A stretch of 64,000 nucleotides of DNA from Neoceratodus forsteri (GCA_016271365.2 CM057451.1:366813501-366877500), one strand, 5' to 3'; counted from the first letter of the stretch, positions 31,942 through 42,880 are shown. The notes: generated by a model not told the origin, from the sequence alone. Numbers and translations: made by a program.

Positions 31942-32880
31942 CTACTGCTGTAGGGCTGCTTCTATATATGTCCAATACTCTCCAAGTACTGGGCAGCTCC
32001 AGAATATATGAATATGGTCTGCCTGGGCTTCACCACACTGTCTCCAGCAATGGGCTCCTCCCCGACCCCCATATTTCTCGGTTATTATGGGTGTTTTAAA
32101 ATATTTTACCATGCACTTCCAGCTATATTCTTTCCAGATATATGAGCTGGTTACCTTGTGTTGGTTGCTGCAAATCTGTTCCCACTCCGAGTCAGAGATC
32201 CCCTGTCCTAGGTCCCTTTCCCATGATGTCTGCAGCTTCAAAAGTGAATTGTGCTCCACTTGCTGGAGAGTGCGGTACAATGTAGAGATAATATGGTCTG
32301 GCATCTGCCCAGCCTCAGTATTAATAATAAGTTGAACCAGTGGATGTATTTGGACAGTCTCCCAGTGTGCCCCACATTTTTGCTGAATATAATGGCACAA
32401 TTGGAGAAAGCAGAAGTGGTCCGTCTTTTAAGTGATAGGCCTGCTGCATTTGAGCAAATGATTTAAAGGTCCCCTGTTCATACCATTGATAAATATACCT
32501 CAAACCCTGCCTCTCCATACATCAAAGGTATGGTCAGTAGTGGCTGGTAAAAACAATGGCTCATACATAGGAATCATCAGGAGAACAGCAGAGGGCCTAA
32601 TCCTGGGCTCCCTAAGTGTCCTACACTATATGTTTAATACAGCTTTAGTGACGGTAGACCGGATCCCTTCTGATCTACAAGTCCTAAAGGTATTTGGGTA
32701 CCCTATAACTCTCTCCATGCCTTCCATCTGCCATCTAGTTCTAACATCATCCAATGTGTGACTGTGTTCGGGTCCCACCAGTGCAGGGCATGTGCTAATT
32801 GGGCCGAGCAGTAATATGTTTTTTTTTTTTTTTTTTTTAAATTGTATTTTTATTAGTCATTTTCATTATTCACTTCTATA
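31942..32880 (-). pseudogene. L1 ORF2 C-terminal region
   Basis: The minus-strand frame 32400-31942 (152 codons) reads IQQKCGAHWETVQIHPLVQL, SSYIWKEYSWKCMVKYFKTP and CGEAQADHIHIFWSCPVLGE then YWTYIEAALQQ. The C-x-Q-x2-D-x-H-x-F-W-x-C-P pattern is the Cys/His segment near the C-terminus of L1 ORF2. Upstream frames (32880-32410) belong to the thumb/linker. Stops and the poly-T insertion at 32821 break it. Confidence 0.7.
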
Positions 32881-32939
32881 CAGTACCATTTGACATTTTA
32901 CAGTATAATGCATAGTCTGGAAACTCAGTAATATGTTTT
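32808..32939 (-). mobile_element. Short poly-A retroposon fragment with target-site duplication
   Basis: GCAGTAATATGTT (32808-32820) and CAGTAATATGTTTT (32925-32939) form a direct repeat of about 12 bases around a 100-bp insert that begins with a T run (32821-32839). On the minus strand this is a short body with a poly-A tail. The body is too short to assign; it could be a severely truncated L1 or SINE. It interrupts the L1 ORF2 C-terminal region. Confidence 0.7.
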
Positions 32940-33194
32940 AAAGTGTGGGAGGGCCAGGCCCCTTTGGATTTGGCTAACTGAAGTAGAGCATAAGCTTTTC
33001 TAGGTCTCTTCCCCTGCCATATGTACTGGGAGAGCATCTTATCCCAGTTTCTAAAATATAACGAAGGAAGCAGAATGGGAAGATTTTGGAATAAGTAGAG
33101 AAATCTCGGTAACACAGTCATTTTGATGGATTCAACTTGTTGTACTAGAGGGATAGAGAGATGTTGCCATCTCTGCAAGTCGTTCTGTAATACC

Positions 33195-34194
33195 TTAACT
33201 AACGGTGAAATTTACTTCATATAACTGTGATAGGTCCCGAGGTATTATAATACCTAGGTACTTAAAACTGCTGGTGTCCCATTTCAAGGGAAAGAGCTTA
33301 TGAATGTTACTGTCCGGGTCATAGTTCCACCTAAGGACCTCAGTTTTGGCAATATTGAGCTTGTAACCGGTTGATTCCACGTCCTGTAGTAATGTAAATA
33401 GTTTAGAAAGAGAGGACTCCGGGGATGTTAAATAAATCAGCAGATCGTGTGCGTAAAATGCAGTCTTGCGTTCTACCCCACTCTCAATCAGACCCTTTAT
33501 CTCTCCCATCTCTCAAATTATTTCTGAATGGGTTCAATGTACAAGGCAAATAGAAGGGGGATAGGGGGTAGCCTTGTTGGGTTCCTCTAGTTAAAGTGAA
33601 GCGTTCAGAATATGTCCCGTTAGCCTTCACCACCGCTTGGGGAAGGAGTACAGAGCTTGAACCCATTCCATGAATCTGGGGGTGGGGGAATGAATTTGTC
33701 TAGGGTGTAATATAAAATTTCCATGATACGCGATCAAAGGCCTTTTGGGCATCCATGCTTAGTAATAAAAAGGGGGTGGCTCTCTTTGATACTTTAATAA
33801 ATAAAGGGTTATTTTAACGTTATCTGTGGTCTTCCTTGTAGAGACAAAGCCTGTTTGGTCTTTTTTTTTTATTATGGTGGGCAGAAGGGGTTCCAGTCTA
33901 TGAGCCAGAATCCTGGCATAAAATTTATAATCTTGGTTAAGTACCGAGATGGGTCTGTATGATTCGCAGTTAAGGGGGTCCTTTCCTGGTTTCATAATTG
34001 TTGATATGTTCGCATATTGCCATGGGGGGGGGGGTGTCTGTACCTTGTAGGTCATTAAATACTACTCGCAGGGAGGGTAGTAAACCCTTGATAAAGCCTT
34101 TATAAAATTCTATAGTTAACCCATCTTGGCCCGGGCTTTTACCTGTTTTCAGCTCTCTGCTGAAAGTACAGGTAGGACCCCATCCGCATTGCAT
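33195..34194 (-). pseudogene. L1 ORF2 reverse transcriptase fragment
   Basis: Reading the minus strand: TGKSPGQDGLTIEFYKGFIK, then IMKPGKDPLNCESYRPISVL, NQDYKFYARILAHRLEPLLP, KKDQTGFVSTRKTTDNV, RGTQQGYPLSPFYLPCTLNP and YAHDLLIYLTSPESSLSKLF. These are the L1-clade motifs in order. The catalytic YADD box reads YAHD (33435-33460) and the G-C-P-L-S-P box has Tyr for Cys, so it is inactive. Several frameshifts separate the segments. Confidence 0.8.
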
Positions 34195-34210
34195 TTCCAG
34201 AACTTTCCTA

Positions 34211-34702
34211 TGTTTCTCTCTGTAGGAGATGGAATTACAGTTTAGGTTATGGACTTAAAAGGGTATATTGTTCTACTTTACACCGAGCTGGCCCCCTTGC
34301 TCAGTAACTGGTGGGGGGATATCAGAGACTTACAGAGGACATTACTCGAACTGAATGCACCATTCTAATTCCATGTATATCCTTTTTCCCTATATTTTAA
34401 TTCAATTTCTTATTTTATCCTCAGCCCTATATAATTTGGGTAATCTTCACCCGGGACGCATCCCGACTACGAGTGCAACCCCCAGTGGCACCCTCAGTGT
34501 TGCCGCCTTCCACAGCAGTGTTCTGTAGGTCGAAGTCACTGGGTTACTACTGTATATAGTTGATTTGCTGCTGTTTATAGTTCGGCACAAGTTACTTAGG
34601 TGCCACGATAGGATCAAAAGGAAAATAGGTTGGAGTACAGTATCGTGTTGGGATTTCTGGACGCATAATATATGGCGGGACACTTTGTCAGCTGACTATG
34701 AG
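34211..34702. other. Unassigned spacer between the two nests
   Basis: About 490 bases with no supported gene. No terminal repeat of DIRS-B copy 2 or DIRS-E is visible. It may be host DNA or diverged L1 5' sequence. Confidence 0.4.
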
Positions 34703-34898
34703 GGGGAAATTTATTTATTTATTTAGTTTTTGTTGACCGGGTAAGTGCACTAGACAAATTCTGCCTATTTTCAGGCACGATCCGGGGGAGGGGGATACAG
34801 ATGAAAGCCAGCTGACCTTGAACCAGATTAAGCTGTTGGTGGTATTTTTGTGAATGGGGGGAAATTTGGCCAGGGCACCGGGGAAATTCACCTACTCT
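34703..34898 (-). mobile_element. tRNA-derived SINE, antisense, 3' half (split by Tx1-like LINE)
   Basis: The reverse complement matches 53749-53940 of the intact SINE: core word GGGGAATTT, then CCACCAACAGCTTAATCTGG and the tail CCTGAAAATAGG and CCCGGTCAACAAAAACTAAA. It stops at the word CCTACTCT (34891-34898), where the Tx1-like LINE begins. The other half resumes at 40839 with the same word CCTACTCT (40839-40846). This is therefore one SINE cut by the LINE, with an 8-bp target-site duplication. Confidence 0.85.
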
Positions 34899-34905
34899 CC
34901 TGTAG

Positions 34906-36207
34906 GTGGATGGGCTGTCAGACTGCATGATGGCCACTTTGGGAGAGAAGTCAGAGGAGGAGGATGTGTGTTTGGTGGGAGGACAGTCCTCTCCTTCCAC
35001 TGCTCTGCTGACAGAGGCTGTTCAGGCTGAAGGCCTGGAAATGGATACTGATTTGGAGGAAATATTTCATGAAACTTTTGTGTCTTCGGAGGAGTTGGGA
35101 CTACACAGTGAGCACCAGATTCAAGATCCAAAAATGATCATTAATGCATCTGATGCTTTTTGCACTGAGTCCCAAGTGGAGATCCCAAATCTAAAGTCAA
35201 AAAACCTCTTGCAATATTTGATCCCTCAGCCCACCTATTCTTCAGCTGTTACATTTAACAGGCCAGTAGAGAAGCCTGACAACAGGGAGGATGATGCAGC
35301 ACAGCGGGCTAGTGAGAAATGTGAGGGTGAATCAAATCTAATTTCTGGATTGCCTGGCAGGAAAATCGCGAGTGAAAGCGAGTGTCTAAAGCCATCCTCT
35401 TCTAACAAAGAAAGTGTGACAAATGAAGCTAAAAACTTGTTTACTGTGCACGGAGTTGGTGTAGTGCACCCATTTGAATCAAAACACCATCTGGATAAAG
35501 ATGCTGGGTTTGTGTTTAAGTTGCTGGTTTCCCGCGGAAAACCAGCTGAGAACCCTAATGTTGTGACATTTCAAAAAGACGGAATGAGCAGTCGGGAGTT
35601 ACGGAGTTTACTTTCTCTAGAAAAGCGGCTACAGTTCCTGTGGGTGCTCATTTGACAAAGAATTGTGAAAATCCCCCTTTTGTCTTTAAAACTGAAGCAG
35701 AGAAACAGTCTAAAGAAAAAGACTTGACGCTTTAAGACCTACATGACGAAAACTGGTAGCCACATAAAGGCTCCTAGAGGCAGGTTGGGAAGACTGTTAC
35801 AGGGACTTGACGCGATCTTCTGTGGGATTCCTCATTCGATCTTCAGGCAGCTTCTCCAGATTGGAAGCCAAAAATTACTGTGGTAGCACAATCAGAGTCT
35901 GTGAATGTTTCCCAGTCATTATCGGACAAAAATGTAGTAAATACTGTAGTCTCGAATGCAAGAGTTCGTTCCAGTAATGTTATAACTGCCGATTCTGTGC
36001 AACTCTCAATGACTTCTTGTAAACCTGAGGACTTTAATATAGGAATTAATGGGTCATTATTGGAGAACAAAAAACCCCTGATGTCAGATTTATTTTCCCA
36101 TGCTAAAAGAGAAGCTGCTCCAGGACGGAATGCAGTGCGATTCGGTACAAAGGGTTTAGCTGAGCGTCAGACAGGCACTACGTATGCAAATGTTTAATAA
36201 AAGACTC
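34906..36207 (+). pseudogene. Tx1-like ORF1, N-terminal part
   Basis: A frame open from 34906 to 35655 (first ATG codons at 34927) gives an acidic, Ser-rich sequence, DCMMATLGEKSEEEDVCLVG then LEMDTDLEEIFHETFVSSEE, with no recognised fold. After a break, 35880-36197 continues with a similar low-complexity composition. Such disordered N-termini are common in Tx1-type ORF1 proteins. The assignment rests on position between the element start and the knuckles. Confidence 0.55.
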
Positions 36208-36224
36208 ACTGCATTTTCCCCAAG

Positions 36225-36907
36225 ATGTATTTGCATTCATTAATATTTCAGGAGGATAATTATGATATTAGTTTTAGAACATCGTATGCTTTGGATTTAT
36301 TTTGGGAGTGTTATGGACAAGTTAGTTTTCCCCATGGACTCCTTTTAGTAATTCCTCTGACAAAACCTTTGATTAAGTATGTAACAGTGATGTTTAGGAA
36401 TGAGGGAGTTCATGTGGAGGACATAACACTGGCTTGCATAAAAATGTGAGGTATTGAGTGAACCAGAACCCATCCTTGACTCTGAACAATTCTGGAGAGG
36501 GGGTTGGAAATATAGTTAAATTACGACAGTCTGATTCTGGAGTGGAACATATTCCTACTTTTCTGTTAGGAAGAGATAGGGGAGTATGTTTTTACGGAGG
36601 TCAGCCTAGGGCTTGTTATAAATATGGGTTGAAAACCCACCTGTCTAGTGTATGTGACCAACCTAGGTGCGATAATTGTGGGGAAATTGGGCATGTAACC
36701 ATGCAGTGTGCAAATCACTCTAGGTGTGATCTATGTGAGGGGTATGGCCATGTGTTTCGGGAATGCCCCTGGGCGGTAAAAAACAAGGCATCTTGCATCA
36801 GCCCTGACTTACTGATCCAGAAAGCTCAGGAATCTTCTTTAGAGAAGTTAGAAAAACTACCTGACAATACCGCCCTCTCCCAGCAACAGGTGGTCAAGAC
36901 TGAGTAG
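36225..36907 (+). pseudogene. Tx1-like ORF1, nucleic-acid-binding part with CCHC knuckles
   Basis: 36225-36449 resembles the region before the knuckles (VSFPHGLLLVIPLTKPLIKY then VTVMFRNEGVHVEDI). 36458-36907 carries three tandem knuckles. The first reads CYKYGLKTHLSSVC, with Tyr for the second Cys. The next two, CDNCGEIGHVTMQC and CDLCEGYGHVFREC, fit C-x2-C-x4-H-x4-C. The protein would coat LINE RNA. Stops at 36449 and 36907 separate the pieces; a Ser/Pro-rich C-terminal extension follows at 36978-37280. Confidence 0.8.
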
Positions 36908-37379
36908 CATCCTTTGGGTAACCCCCCCCTCGAACCTGGATCCTGAGGTTGAGATCTCCAAAACTAATGAAGTTGGGATGATAGTTAAAGGTGAATTAGA
37001 TGACTGTCAGGTTAATCCTGAGTCCTTTGAGCCAGTATGTTATAGAGATCCAGAGACTTCAGACAAAAAGCCTGATGATAACACTGCCATGTCTCCTTTA
37101 CCCCCAAGGAGATCATCTAGGAATACTAGAGCTAAATCTTCTCCTTCCACTACCAGCATAGAAACCCCAAATTCTTATGCTGCCTTATTTACTAATTGGG
37201 GAGACTCCGAAATGGATATTGGAGACTGTGATTCCCAAAAAACTGTTCGAGACCATAGGATTGTCTGCAGAGGAATATAAAGAAAAAAAAGAAATAAAGA
37301 TGGTTTTATACTTCTAATTACAGAATGGTGGTTCATAAATGGGGTTCTTTGAACACTCACAGTTTATTAAATGGTATTA

Positions 37380-37935
37380 AAAGGCAAGCTTTGTTTCAGA
37401 CACTTCATGAATTTAACATTTCGGTTTGTTTTTACAAGAAACCTGGATGTTCTCCTTAGAACAAATCTTTTCTTTTAAAAGAGACTGGCCATGGGGACCC
37501 TCTTATTGGTCCTTTGGAAGAGATTGTGCAGATGGTGTGGGCATCCTGTTTAGTGATTTTCACTTTTTGCTTTATAAATTGATCGATTTAATTCCAGGAA
37601 GGGTCTTAGTTCTGGATGGGAAATGGAACTCTATGGAATGTAGATTCATCAATATCTATAACCCTCAAACTAAAGTTGATCGAATTAAGTGTATGGAGGC
37701 AGTCCAGCCATATTTAGTTACTTCAGATAAAATCTTTTGGGGAGGAGATTTTAATTGTAGCCTGTTGGCAAAAGGAGACTCAAAGAAAAAAATTTATTGT
37801 GATTCACACTCTTTAGAATCAATCATTAAAGTGGCTGGCCTTGTTAGTTGTTTTCAGTACCTGAAAACTGGGCCTAAATTTCCCTTCATGAAGGGTAGAT
37901 TGTATTCTACAATTGATTATTTATATCTCCACTAG
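37380..37935 (+). pseudogene. Tx1-like ORF2, APE-type endonuclease
   Basis: The frame has FLQETW (37429 on, with the catalytic Glu), GRDCADGVGILFSDFHF, GRVLVLDGKWNSMECRFINI, YNPQTKVD and FWGGDFNCSLLAKGDS (37738 on), and ends at IDYLYLH. These are the LQE, Y-x-P and GGDFN boxes of apurinic-endonuclease-like LINE nucleases. The stop at 37936 falls just before the expected SDH box: the next frame gives EYSDHMLLIY at about 37970. This nuclease nicks the target DNA and sets the insertion site. Confidence 0.8.
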
Positions 37936-38439
37936 TGCCTACTGGGATTTTTCAAACTATTTCTGTGGAATATTCTGACCATATGCTTTTAATATACTCT
38001 TTTGGAGAATTAACTCCGGTTCCACAAAAAAAAACCTAAGATGGAAGTTGAATACCTCTATTCTCCAGAATACTTACTGTATGTTAAACATTCAATTCTT
38101 ACCATTTTAAAAGCCGATTATCAGTAGCCTTTTTATATCCTGACTTAGGAGTTTGGTGGATGGAGACCAAAACAGACTTAAGTAACTGGTTTCAAAAATA
38201 TGGGACTTACCAGAAGAACTTAAAGTTTTTTTCTTATCTAAAATTAAGAAGGCGTTTACAATTGTTGATTTCAATCGAAAACACTTCAAAAAGAGACTAT
38301 TCAGATCAGATTGAAATTGTTAAAAATTAAATGAAGCATGTACAATATGATTGAGCTAAAACTTTGCAGGCAGTACTTTCAAATCAAACTCAATCAAAAA
38401 TAGGGGATCCTTATGAAATCTGTAAAAACTTGAGAGTCT

Positions 38440-39802
38440 ACAACAATGGATTACTTAGTATCTGAAGATAAATGGGTAGTTAAGGAGATGGATATGTGCT
38501 CCATCATAAAGTCTCATTATGAATCCCTTTATCCTATATCTCCAATATTGGAAGTAAATGTTAGTTCCTATTTAGACTCTTCCCCATCTCCAGTATTGTT
38601 AAACAATTCATTACGGGTAGTGGACCCCATTACTTTTTCAGAAATAGAGTTAATTATTAAAAACTTAAAGGATGGAATTTCCCCTGGATTGGACGGGCTC
38701 CCGAATTTATTCTATAAAACATTCATCACTACTGTAACTGCTTGCTTACTCTTAGTTTTTCAATTTATGATGAGGGGTCAAGTTATGCCGCCTTCTTTTA
38801 TGGATGGGCTAATTATTCATATTTTTAAATCTGGAGATAAAGGAGATATTAAAAACTGGAGGCCCATTACAATACTGAATTCTGATTATAAAATGTTTAC
38901 TATGCTTTTGAATAATAGATTGAAAATTTACGAAGAAAGAGTAATTTCACTTTTTCAATATTGTGGTTTACAAAGTAGGCGTATTCAGTCAGCCCATGTG
39001 ATTTTTAGAGACGTCATAGAGCATTTATCATTAGAAGGTAAAACTGGATATTTGATTTCTGCAGACTCTGAAAAAAGCATTTGACAGAGTAGACCATGCA
39101 TACTTATTTCTGGTTTTAAAATATTTTGGAATTCCACAGTTATTTATCAACATAATTAGATCCCTTTATACTTCAGCCAGGTTGTATCCATTTATCAAAG
39201 GTAGACAAACAACAGGTTTTTGCTTGAAAACAGGGGTACGTCAAGGATGCCCATTAAGTCCACTCTTATACATTTTTTCATTGGAACCCCTAATTCGTAC
39301 CTTGTCATTATCTCCTAGATGGAAAGGGATTAGAGGTGCCCAGTTGCATTCCCAAGTACATAGCCAAGCTTATGCGGATGACGTATGCCTATTTTTTAAT
39401 AAGTATGAACATCTGCAACACTTTCTTGAGGAATTTGACTTATTTTCTATGGTTTCAAATGCTAAACTCAATATGGATAAAACAAAGGGCCTAATCATAG
39501 GTGCAGGTTGTCATTCAGCCATTCATTACAAAAACATTTATATATCTTCAGACCCAATAAGTATCTTAGGTGTATTTTTTGGTTCACAAAATATTCCTGA
39601 TGTGAATTGGGATCTAGTATTAAAAAAAGCAGAACTTAAAGTGGCCCGTTGGAGACAGTATAAATTTTCAAAATCGAAGCGCATTCAAATTCTCAAACAG
39701 TTCATAATTCCTGGCTTACAATATATAGCCATGCTTTTTCCCCTACCATCCCAGTTTGAGACTAGACTTTATAGTTGTTTTTTTCTGAATGTTATGGGAT
39801 AA
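38440..39802 (+). pseudogene. Tx1-like ORF2, reverse transcriptase
   Basis: 38446-39084 contains SEIELIIKNLKDGISPGLDG, LPNLFYKTF, IIHIFKSGDKGDIKNWRPIT and ILNSDYKMFTMLLNNRL. After a frameshift at about 39065 (LISADSEKSI, then FDRVDHAYLFLVL in the next frame), 39182-39802 continues with GVRQGCPLSPLLYIFSLEPL and AYADDVCLFFNKYEHLQHFL, the catalytic YADD box at 39368-39385 being intact. The thumb ends at QYIAMLFPLPSQFETRLYSC. Only one or two frameshifts separate it from a readable protein. Confidence 0.85.
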
Positions 39803-40570
39803 CAGGCTAAATCCAGTAAGGAGGTGTTTTACCTATTTAGACACTAAGAATGACGGTCTGGGTATGATTGACCCTATTGTTTTTTTTTCACTCCCTTTTT
39901 TTTCCCAATCACTTTAAAAATGCTTTTATTTCCTGATAGTAGAGAAGGTATTTGGATGAGAACAGTGTTATGTCGATATTTTCAAGCCTGGTAGAACTTG
40001 GCCCTAAACTTATTCCACATATTCATGTCCCTGTTTATTTTAGACCAGCAGTGCAGAAGTTATTTAAATGGCAGGTAGCTAAACAAATTATAGTATCTAC
40101 TACGGTCAAAGCTTTATACAAAGAAATTATGAACCATATTCACCCTGTAGATCCCAATTTTAAAATTGCCCTGAGGCTCAGAATTTCTATATATTGGATC
40201 AGTTAAATAATACTAGAATCCGCCTTTCATGTGGAAACAGAGTGGTTGATAATATCGGTAAACTGAATGTGAGTGGAAATGCCAAATATAAAGCAAAAGT
40301 GAAAGGAACTGTCCTTACCCTGATTGTGTCAACCAAGAAGAAACAATGGAACATTTTTTCTTGCATTGTTCATTTGTAAAACAATTGTGGGGATATGCTG
40401 CTAAGAAATGGAAGTTTCCTTGGTTAAAAAATTTAGATTATGGAATTTTGGTTTTATGTAAATTTCCTCCTAGTTTAGGAGCATTTAACAAAAGTACTCT
40501 AGTAGTTTTTTTTTTGGCTGTTTGCGTTTTTACTTATGGCAGGTTAGGTGTCAATGGGTAATCTATCAAA
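39803..40570 (+). pseudogene. Tx1-like ORF2, C-terminal region
   Basis: 39952-40206 and 40194-40561 overlap in two frames and include RLSCGNRVVDNIGKLNVSGN, then EHFFLHCSFVKQLWGYAAKK, a degenerate form of the Cys/His segment (E-x-F-x-H-C-x-F) near the LINE ORF2 C-terminus, and FFLAVCVFTYGRLGVNG. Frame changes near 40200 and 40340. Non-coding 3' sequence follows to 40838. Confidence 0.65.
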
Positions 40571-40838
40571 AAAGAGTGTCTAATGAGGGTTACTGTATGC
40601 AAGTTGCTAATGAATTGCAGAAAGTTTATTTTAAAGATGCCCAATTACACAATTCTTCTAAAGTTATGAAATGATGGAAAGGATTTTCTCATATTATTAA
40701 ATACAGATAAGTCTGTTATTTTGCTGAGGAACCTCTAGAATTAATGACGTGTTCATAACTGTAATTTATATTGTTTTGTTATTACTGGCGTTTTGTATAT
40801 TGAGTTGTGATTTATGTATGTTTATCAATAAAAACTCC

Positions 40839-40965
40839 CCTACTCTTTTTGAGAAGTGCCATGGGATCTTTAACATCCACCTGAACTACCACCAGAACAG
40901 GCAGATGGGACCTAGGTTTAACGTCTCATCCGAAAGACGGCACCTCAGTTGCACCTCAGAAATGG
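40839..40965 (-). mobile_element. tRNA-derived SINE, antisense, 5' core part, fused to L1
   Basis: The reverse complement matches 53640-53756 of the intact SINE (GTGGATG then AAAGATCCCATGGCACTT). It begins at CCTACTCT right after the Tx1-like LINE. It ends at CACCTCAG near 40950, where L1-type sequence begins (GAAATGGCGGAAAAGGGCAG). The tRNA-like head is missing. The same SINE-L1 junction occurs at 53005-53020 on the other strand. Confidence 0.85.
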
Positions 40966-41098
40966 CGGAAAAGGGCAGGGAACAAGAGGGTTAAGGCTTC
41001 TTTCAAGTATGCACATGGCTGCACCATATAAGATTAAAATAATCTCCCAAAATGTAAATGGCTTGGGAGGGCCCATTAAGAGGGGAAAGGTGATATCT
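40966..41098 (+). pseudogene. L1-type ORF2 endonuclease, N-terminal fragment
   Basis: The frame MHMAAPYKIKIISQNVNGLG then GPIKRGKVIS is the start of an L1-type endonuclease (SQNVNGL is the first catalytic-region box). DIRS-A copy 2 interrupts at about 41099. The protein resumes at 51132 (YLKKLRPHMILLQEMHMNST). The uninterrupted counterpart at 52521-53018 on the minus strand reads straight across (KVISYLKKMRPHMILLQET). Confidence 0.8.
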
Positions 41099-41101
41099 TC
41101 C

Positions 41102-41280
41102 CTTGTCAATCTTCACCATTCATTACTGCTTGGGTAGTGCCAGAAGCGCGCACCCACTACAGGAGTTTTTTTTTTTTTTGGAGTCGACTCCCAACGGCGC
41201 CGCCCTCAAGAGCGATGCGCTGCGTCATGTGCAAGGGGTGGCTGTTAGGTGCCGCAGATTCCTCCTCTAACTCAGTTCTG
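41102..41280 (+). repeat. DIRS-A copy 2 left terminal repeat
   Basis: Words CTTCACCATTCATTACTGCT then TGGGTAGTGC, GGCGCCGCCCTC, GCGCTGCGTCATG and CCTCCTCTAACTCAGTTCTG are found in reverse complement at 50932-51085. A poly-T run (41167-41180) corresponds to the A run at 51028-51036. Confidence 0.9.
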
Positions 41281-41460
41281 TTTCTCCCGCCATCGAGGCT
41301 ACACCTGCTACGCAGTTAGCGACAGTTAGGCTGGATTCATTCCAGACTCCTTCTCTCGATCTTCTCTCAACGCCGTCAAAACCTGGTAAGACTGTTCTTT
41401 TTATAATTTCTTCGACTGCGCCGAGAGCTTTTTGCTGTTTTATTAAATTTGTTTTGCATC

Positions 41461-41800
41461 ATGTCAGGTTCGGGGGCAAAACGTAAGTCGAAGGCGGGCC
41501 GTGCCCCTATGCATCAGTGCTCCTGTGGCCGGCATTTTTCCGTCATGGATCGGCATGATGTTTGTCATCGTTGCCTGGGACCCAACCACGATATGGATGC
41601 GTGCGACACCTGTTTCTCCATGGACCGTCGCATCCTAGAAGTCCGCGCATTCAAGATCGACGCGGCCCGCCCGACTTCGAGAGGGCGGCGCGCTCCAAGA
41701 TTCCCAGTTAAGGTCTCTAGGCCCTTCCTCCGGGTCCCCTCTAGGGCCTATATGATCTGTAGAGAGGAGGCTTCCTCATCTTCTCTTGCGAAGAAGCTTC
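41461..41800 (+). pseudogene. gag: DIRS-A gag, N-terminal Cys/His module (copy 2)
   Basis: MSGSGAKRKSKAGRAPMHQC then CGRHFSVMDRHDVCHRCLGP and NHDMDACDTCFSMDRRILEV. This is the clearest example of the module shared by four DIRS families: C-G-x6-D-x-H-x2-C-x2-C-L-G-x2-H-x4-C-x2-C. A basic stretch precedes it. The frame continues to 42273 but is probably out of register after about 41700, where a GC-rich region of poor coding quality begins. Confidence 0.75.
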
Positions 41801-42880
41801 TTTTGCAGTGTGGAGGAATGCGAGTCCCCCAGGGCCTGCGCGGGGACACGCCTCGGCAGTCACCTCCTCGGAGGTGCAGGATCCTCCAGTGTCGAGGCCC
41901 ACGCATGCTGGGCCCAGCATTGGTGGACCCTCGACGCCGCTTTCCGGTGCCGTTTCGGATCCCGGCGCCGCTTGTGGTGCCGGTGATCGAGATGGCGCCG
42001 TTGGTGGCGCCGTGTTGGCCTTCGGCGCTCCCTGCGGCACCGCGGGCCCGGTTCGCTCTTCTGACAGTGCCGAGTGGGGCCCGGCACTGGTGGCGGCGCC
42101 GTGGGTCTGGCCGGCACCGTTGGGGAGTCGGGACCGGTCCTAAGTGCCGTGGGGGGTCCGGGGTCGTCCAGCGCCGCCTCCGCCACCGGCGCCATTCGCA
42201 GCGCCGTTTCACCAGAGACCCCTGGGGTTGCCAGTATTGTGGTCCAGCTGGTCTCTTCCTCCTTGGAGGCTGATGATTCGGACGTGGACCCGTCCTGGTA
42301 CCCTGACTCTTCCAGAGTCAGGGTTTCCGACAACGCGAGGTGCTAAGCGGCCCAAGCGTGCCTATTCCTCTGTCCCGCTGCGTCGGCATCCCTAGGGGCC
42401 CCCAGGCTGGGAGTGGTCTGGGGTCCCTGGGGCGATGGGAGCGGGGGAGGAGGGCTTTCCCTCCTGAGGGGTCGTGGCAGCTACCGACTCTGGTGCTGCT
42501 GCACCCCCTTGGGGTGGGGTGTCGCTGGGGTCGAGGAGGAGGGCATTCTCGGAGTCCGAGGGGTCGAGGGGCAGGGTTCAGGCATCTTGGTCTCTTCCTG
42601 CCACCCCTCGGGGTGTGGCTCGGAGCCGTAGCGCTGGGTCCCGTCTTTCCCTTTTGGACCCCAGGGACCCCTCTGGTGGCGTTGCTGTGGGCTGCTCTTC
42701 TGGATCCATGCAGTCCCAGGTTCGTCACGGGGAGGATCCCCTTCTGGACTCTTCCAGGCTAAGCATCCCCAGGGTTCCGTTTTGTGACCTGGTCTGTTGT
42801 CCGGGATCCTGCCAGCTCGTGCTCCGTTCCCCGGATTCCAGAGCCCTAGCAGAGGACAGTTGCCGCCCTTCTCCCATTCC
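41801..42880 (+). pseudogene. gag: DIRS-A gag middle, GC-rich and CpG-rich
   Basis: About 1.1 kb rich in GGCGCCG-like words, encoding Pro/Gly/Ser/Arg-rich sequence in all frames. The most plausible gag frame reads VSRPTHAGPSIGGPSTPLSG then GAVGGAVLAFGAPCGTAGPV at 41808-42143. No domain is recognised. Its counterpart is deleted in copy 1. Long open frames on the minus strand here reflect base composition, not genes. Confidence 0.5.

Larger units (their letters stand above)
29897..34210 (-). mobile_element. L1-clade LINE, 5'-truncated, minus strand
   Basis: The poly-T at 29897-29911 is the 3' poly-A tail of a minus-strand LINE. ORF2 fragments run leftward from 34194: the start of the reverse transcriptase, catalytic region, and C-terminal domain at 32400-31942. 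It is interrupted by a CR1/L2-type LINE at 30345-31850 and by a 100-bp poly-T insertion at 32821-32925. The 5' end stops near the beginning of the reverse transcriptase, typical of incomplete reverse transcription. It abuts DIRS-B copy 2 on its 3' side. Confidence 0.8.
34899..40838 (+). mobile_element. Tx1-like LINE, near full length, inserted in a SINE
   Basis: About 5.9 kb bounded by the duplicated word CCTACTCT. ORF1 (34906-36907) has zinc knuckles. ORF2 has an APE-type endonuclease (37420-37935), reverse transcriptase (38446-39802) and C-terminal region (39950-40560). The 3' end reads TATCAATAAAAA. Two ORFs with CCHC knuckles in ORF1 and an L1-type ORF2 fit the Tx1 clade, whose members often choose specific targets. 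It is broken by frameshifts and stops but long and ordered. Confidence 0.85.

Noticed and set aside
41741..42333. Three overlapping minus-strand frames of 99-157 codons in the GC-rich gag region
   Set aside because: They are Pro/Arg/Ala-rich shadows of GC-rich plus-strand gag; stop codons are rare there in every frame.
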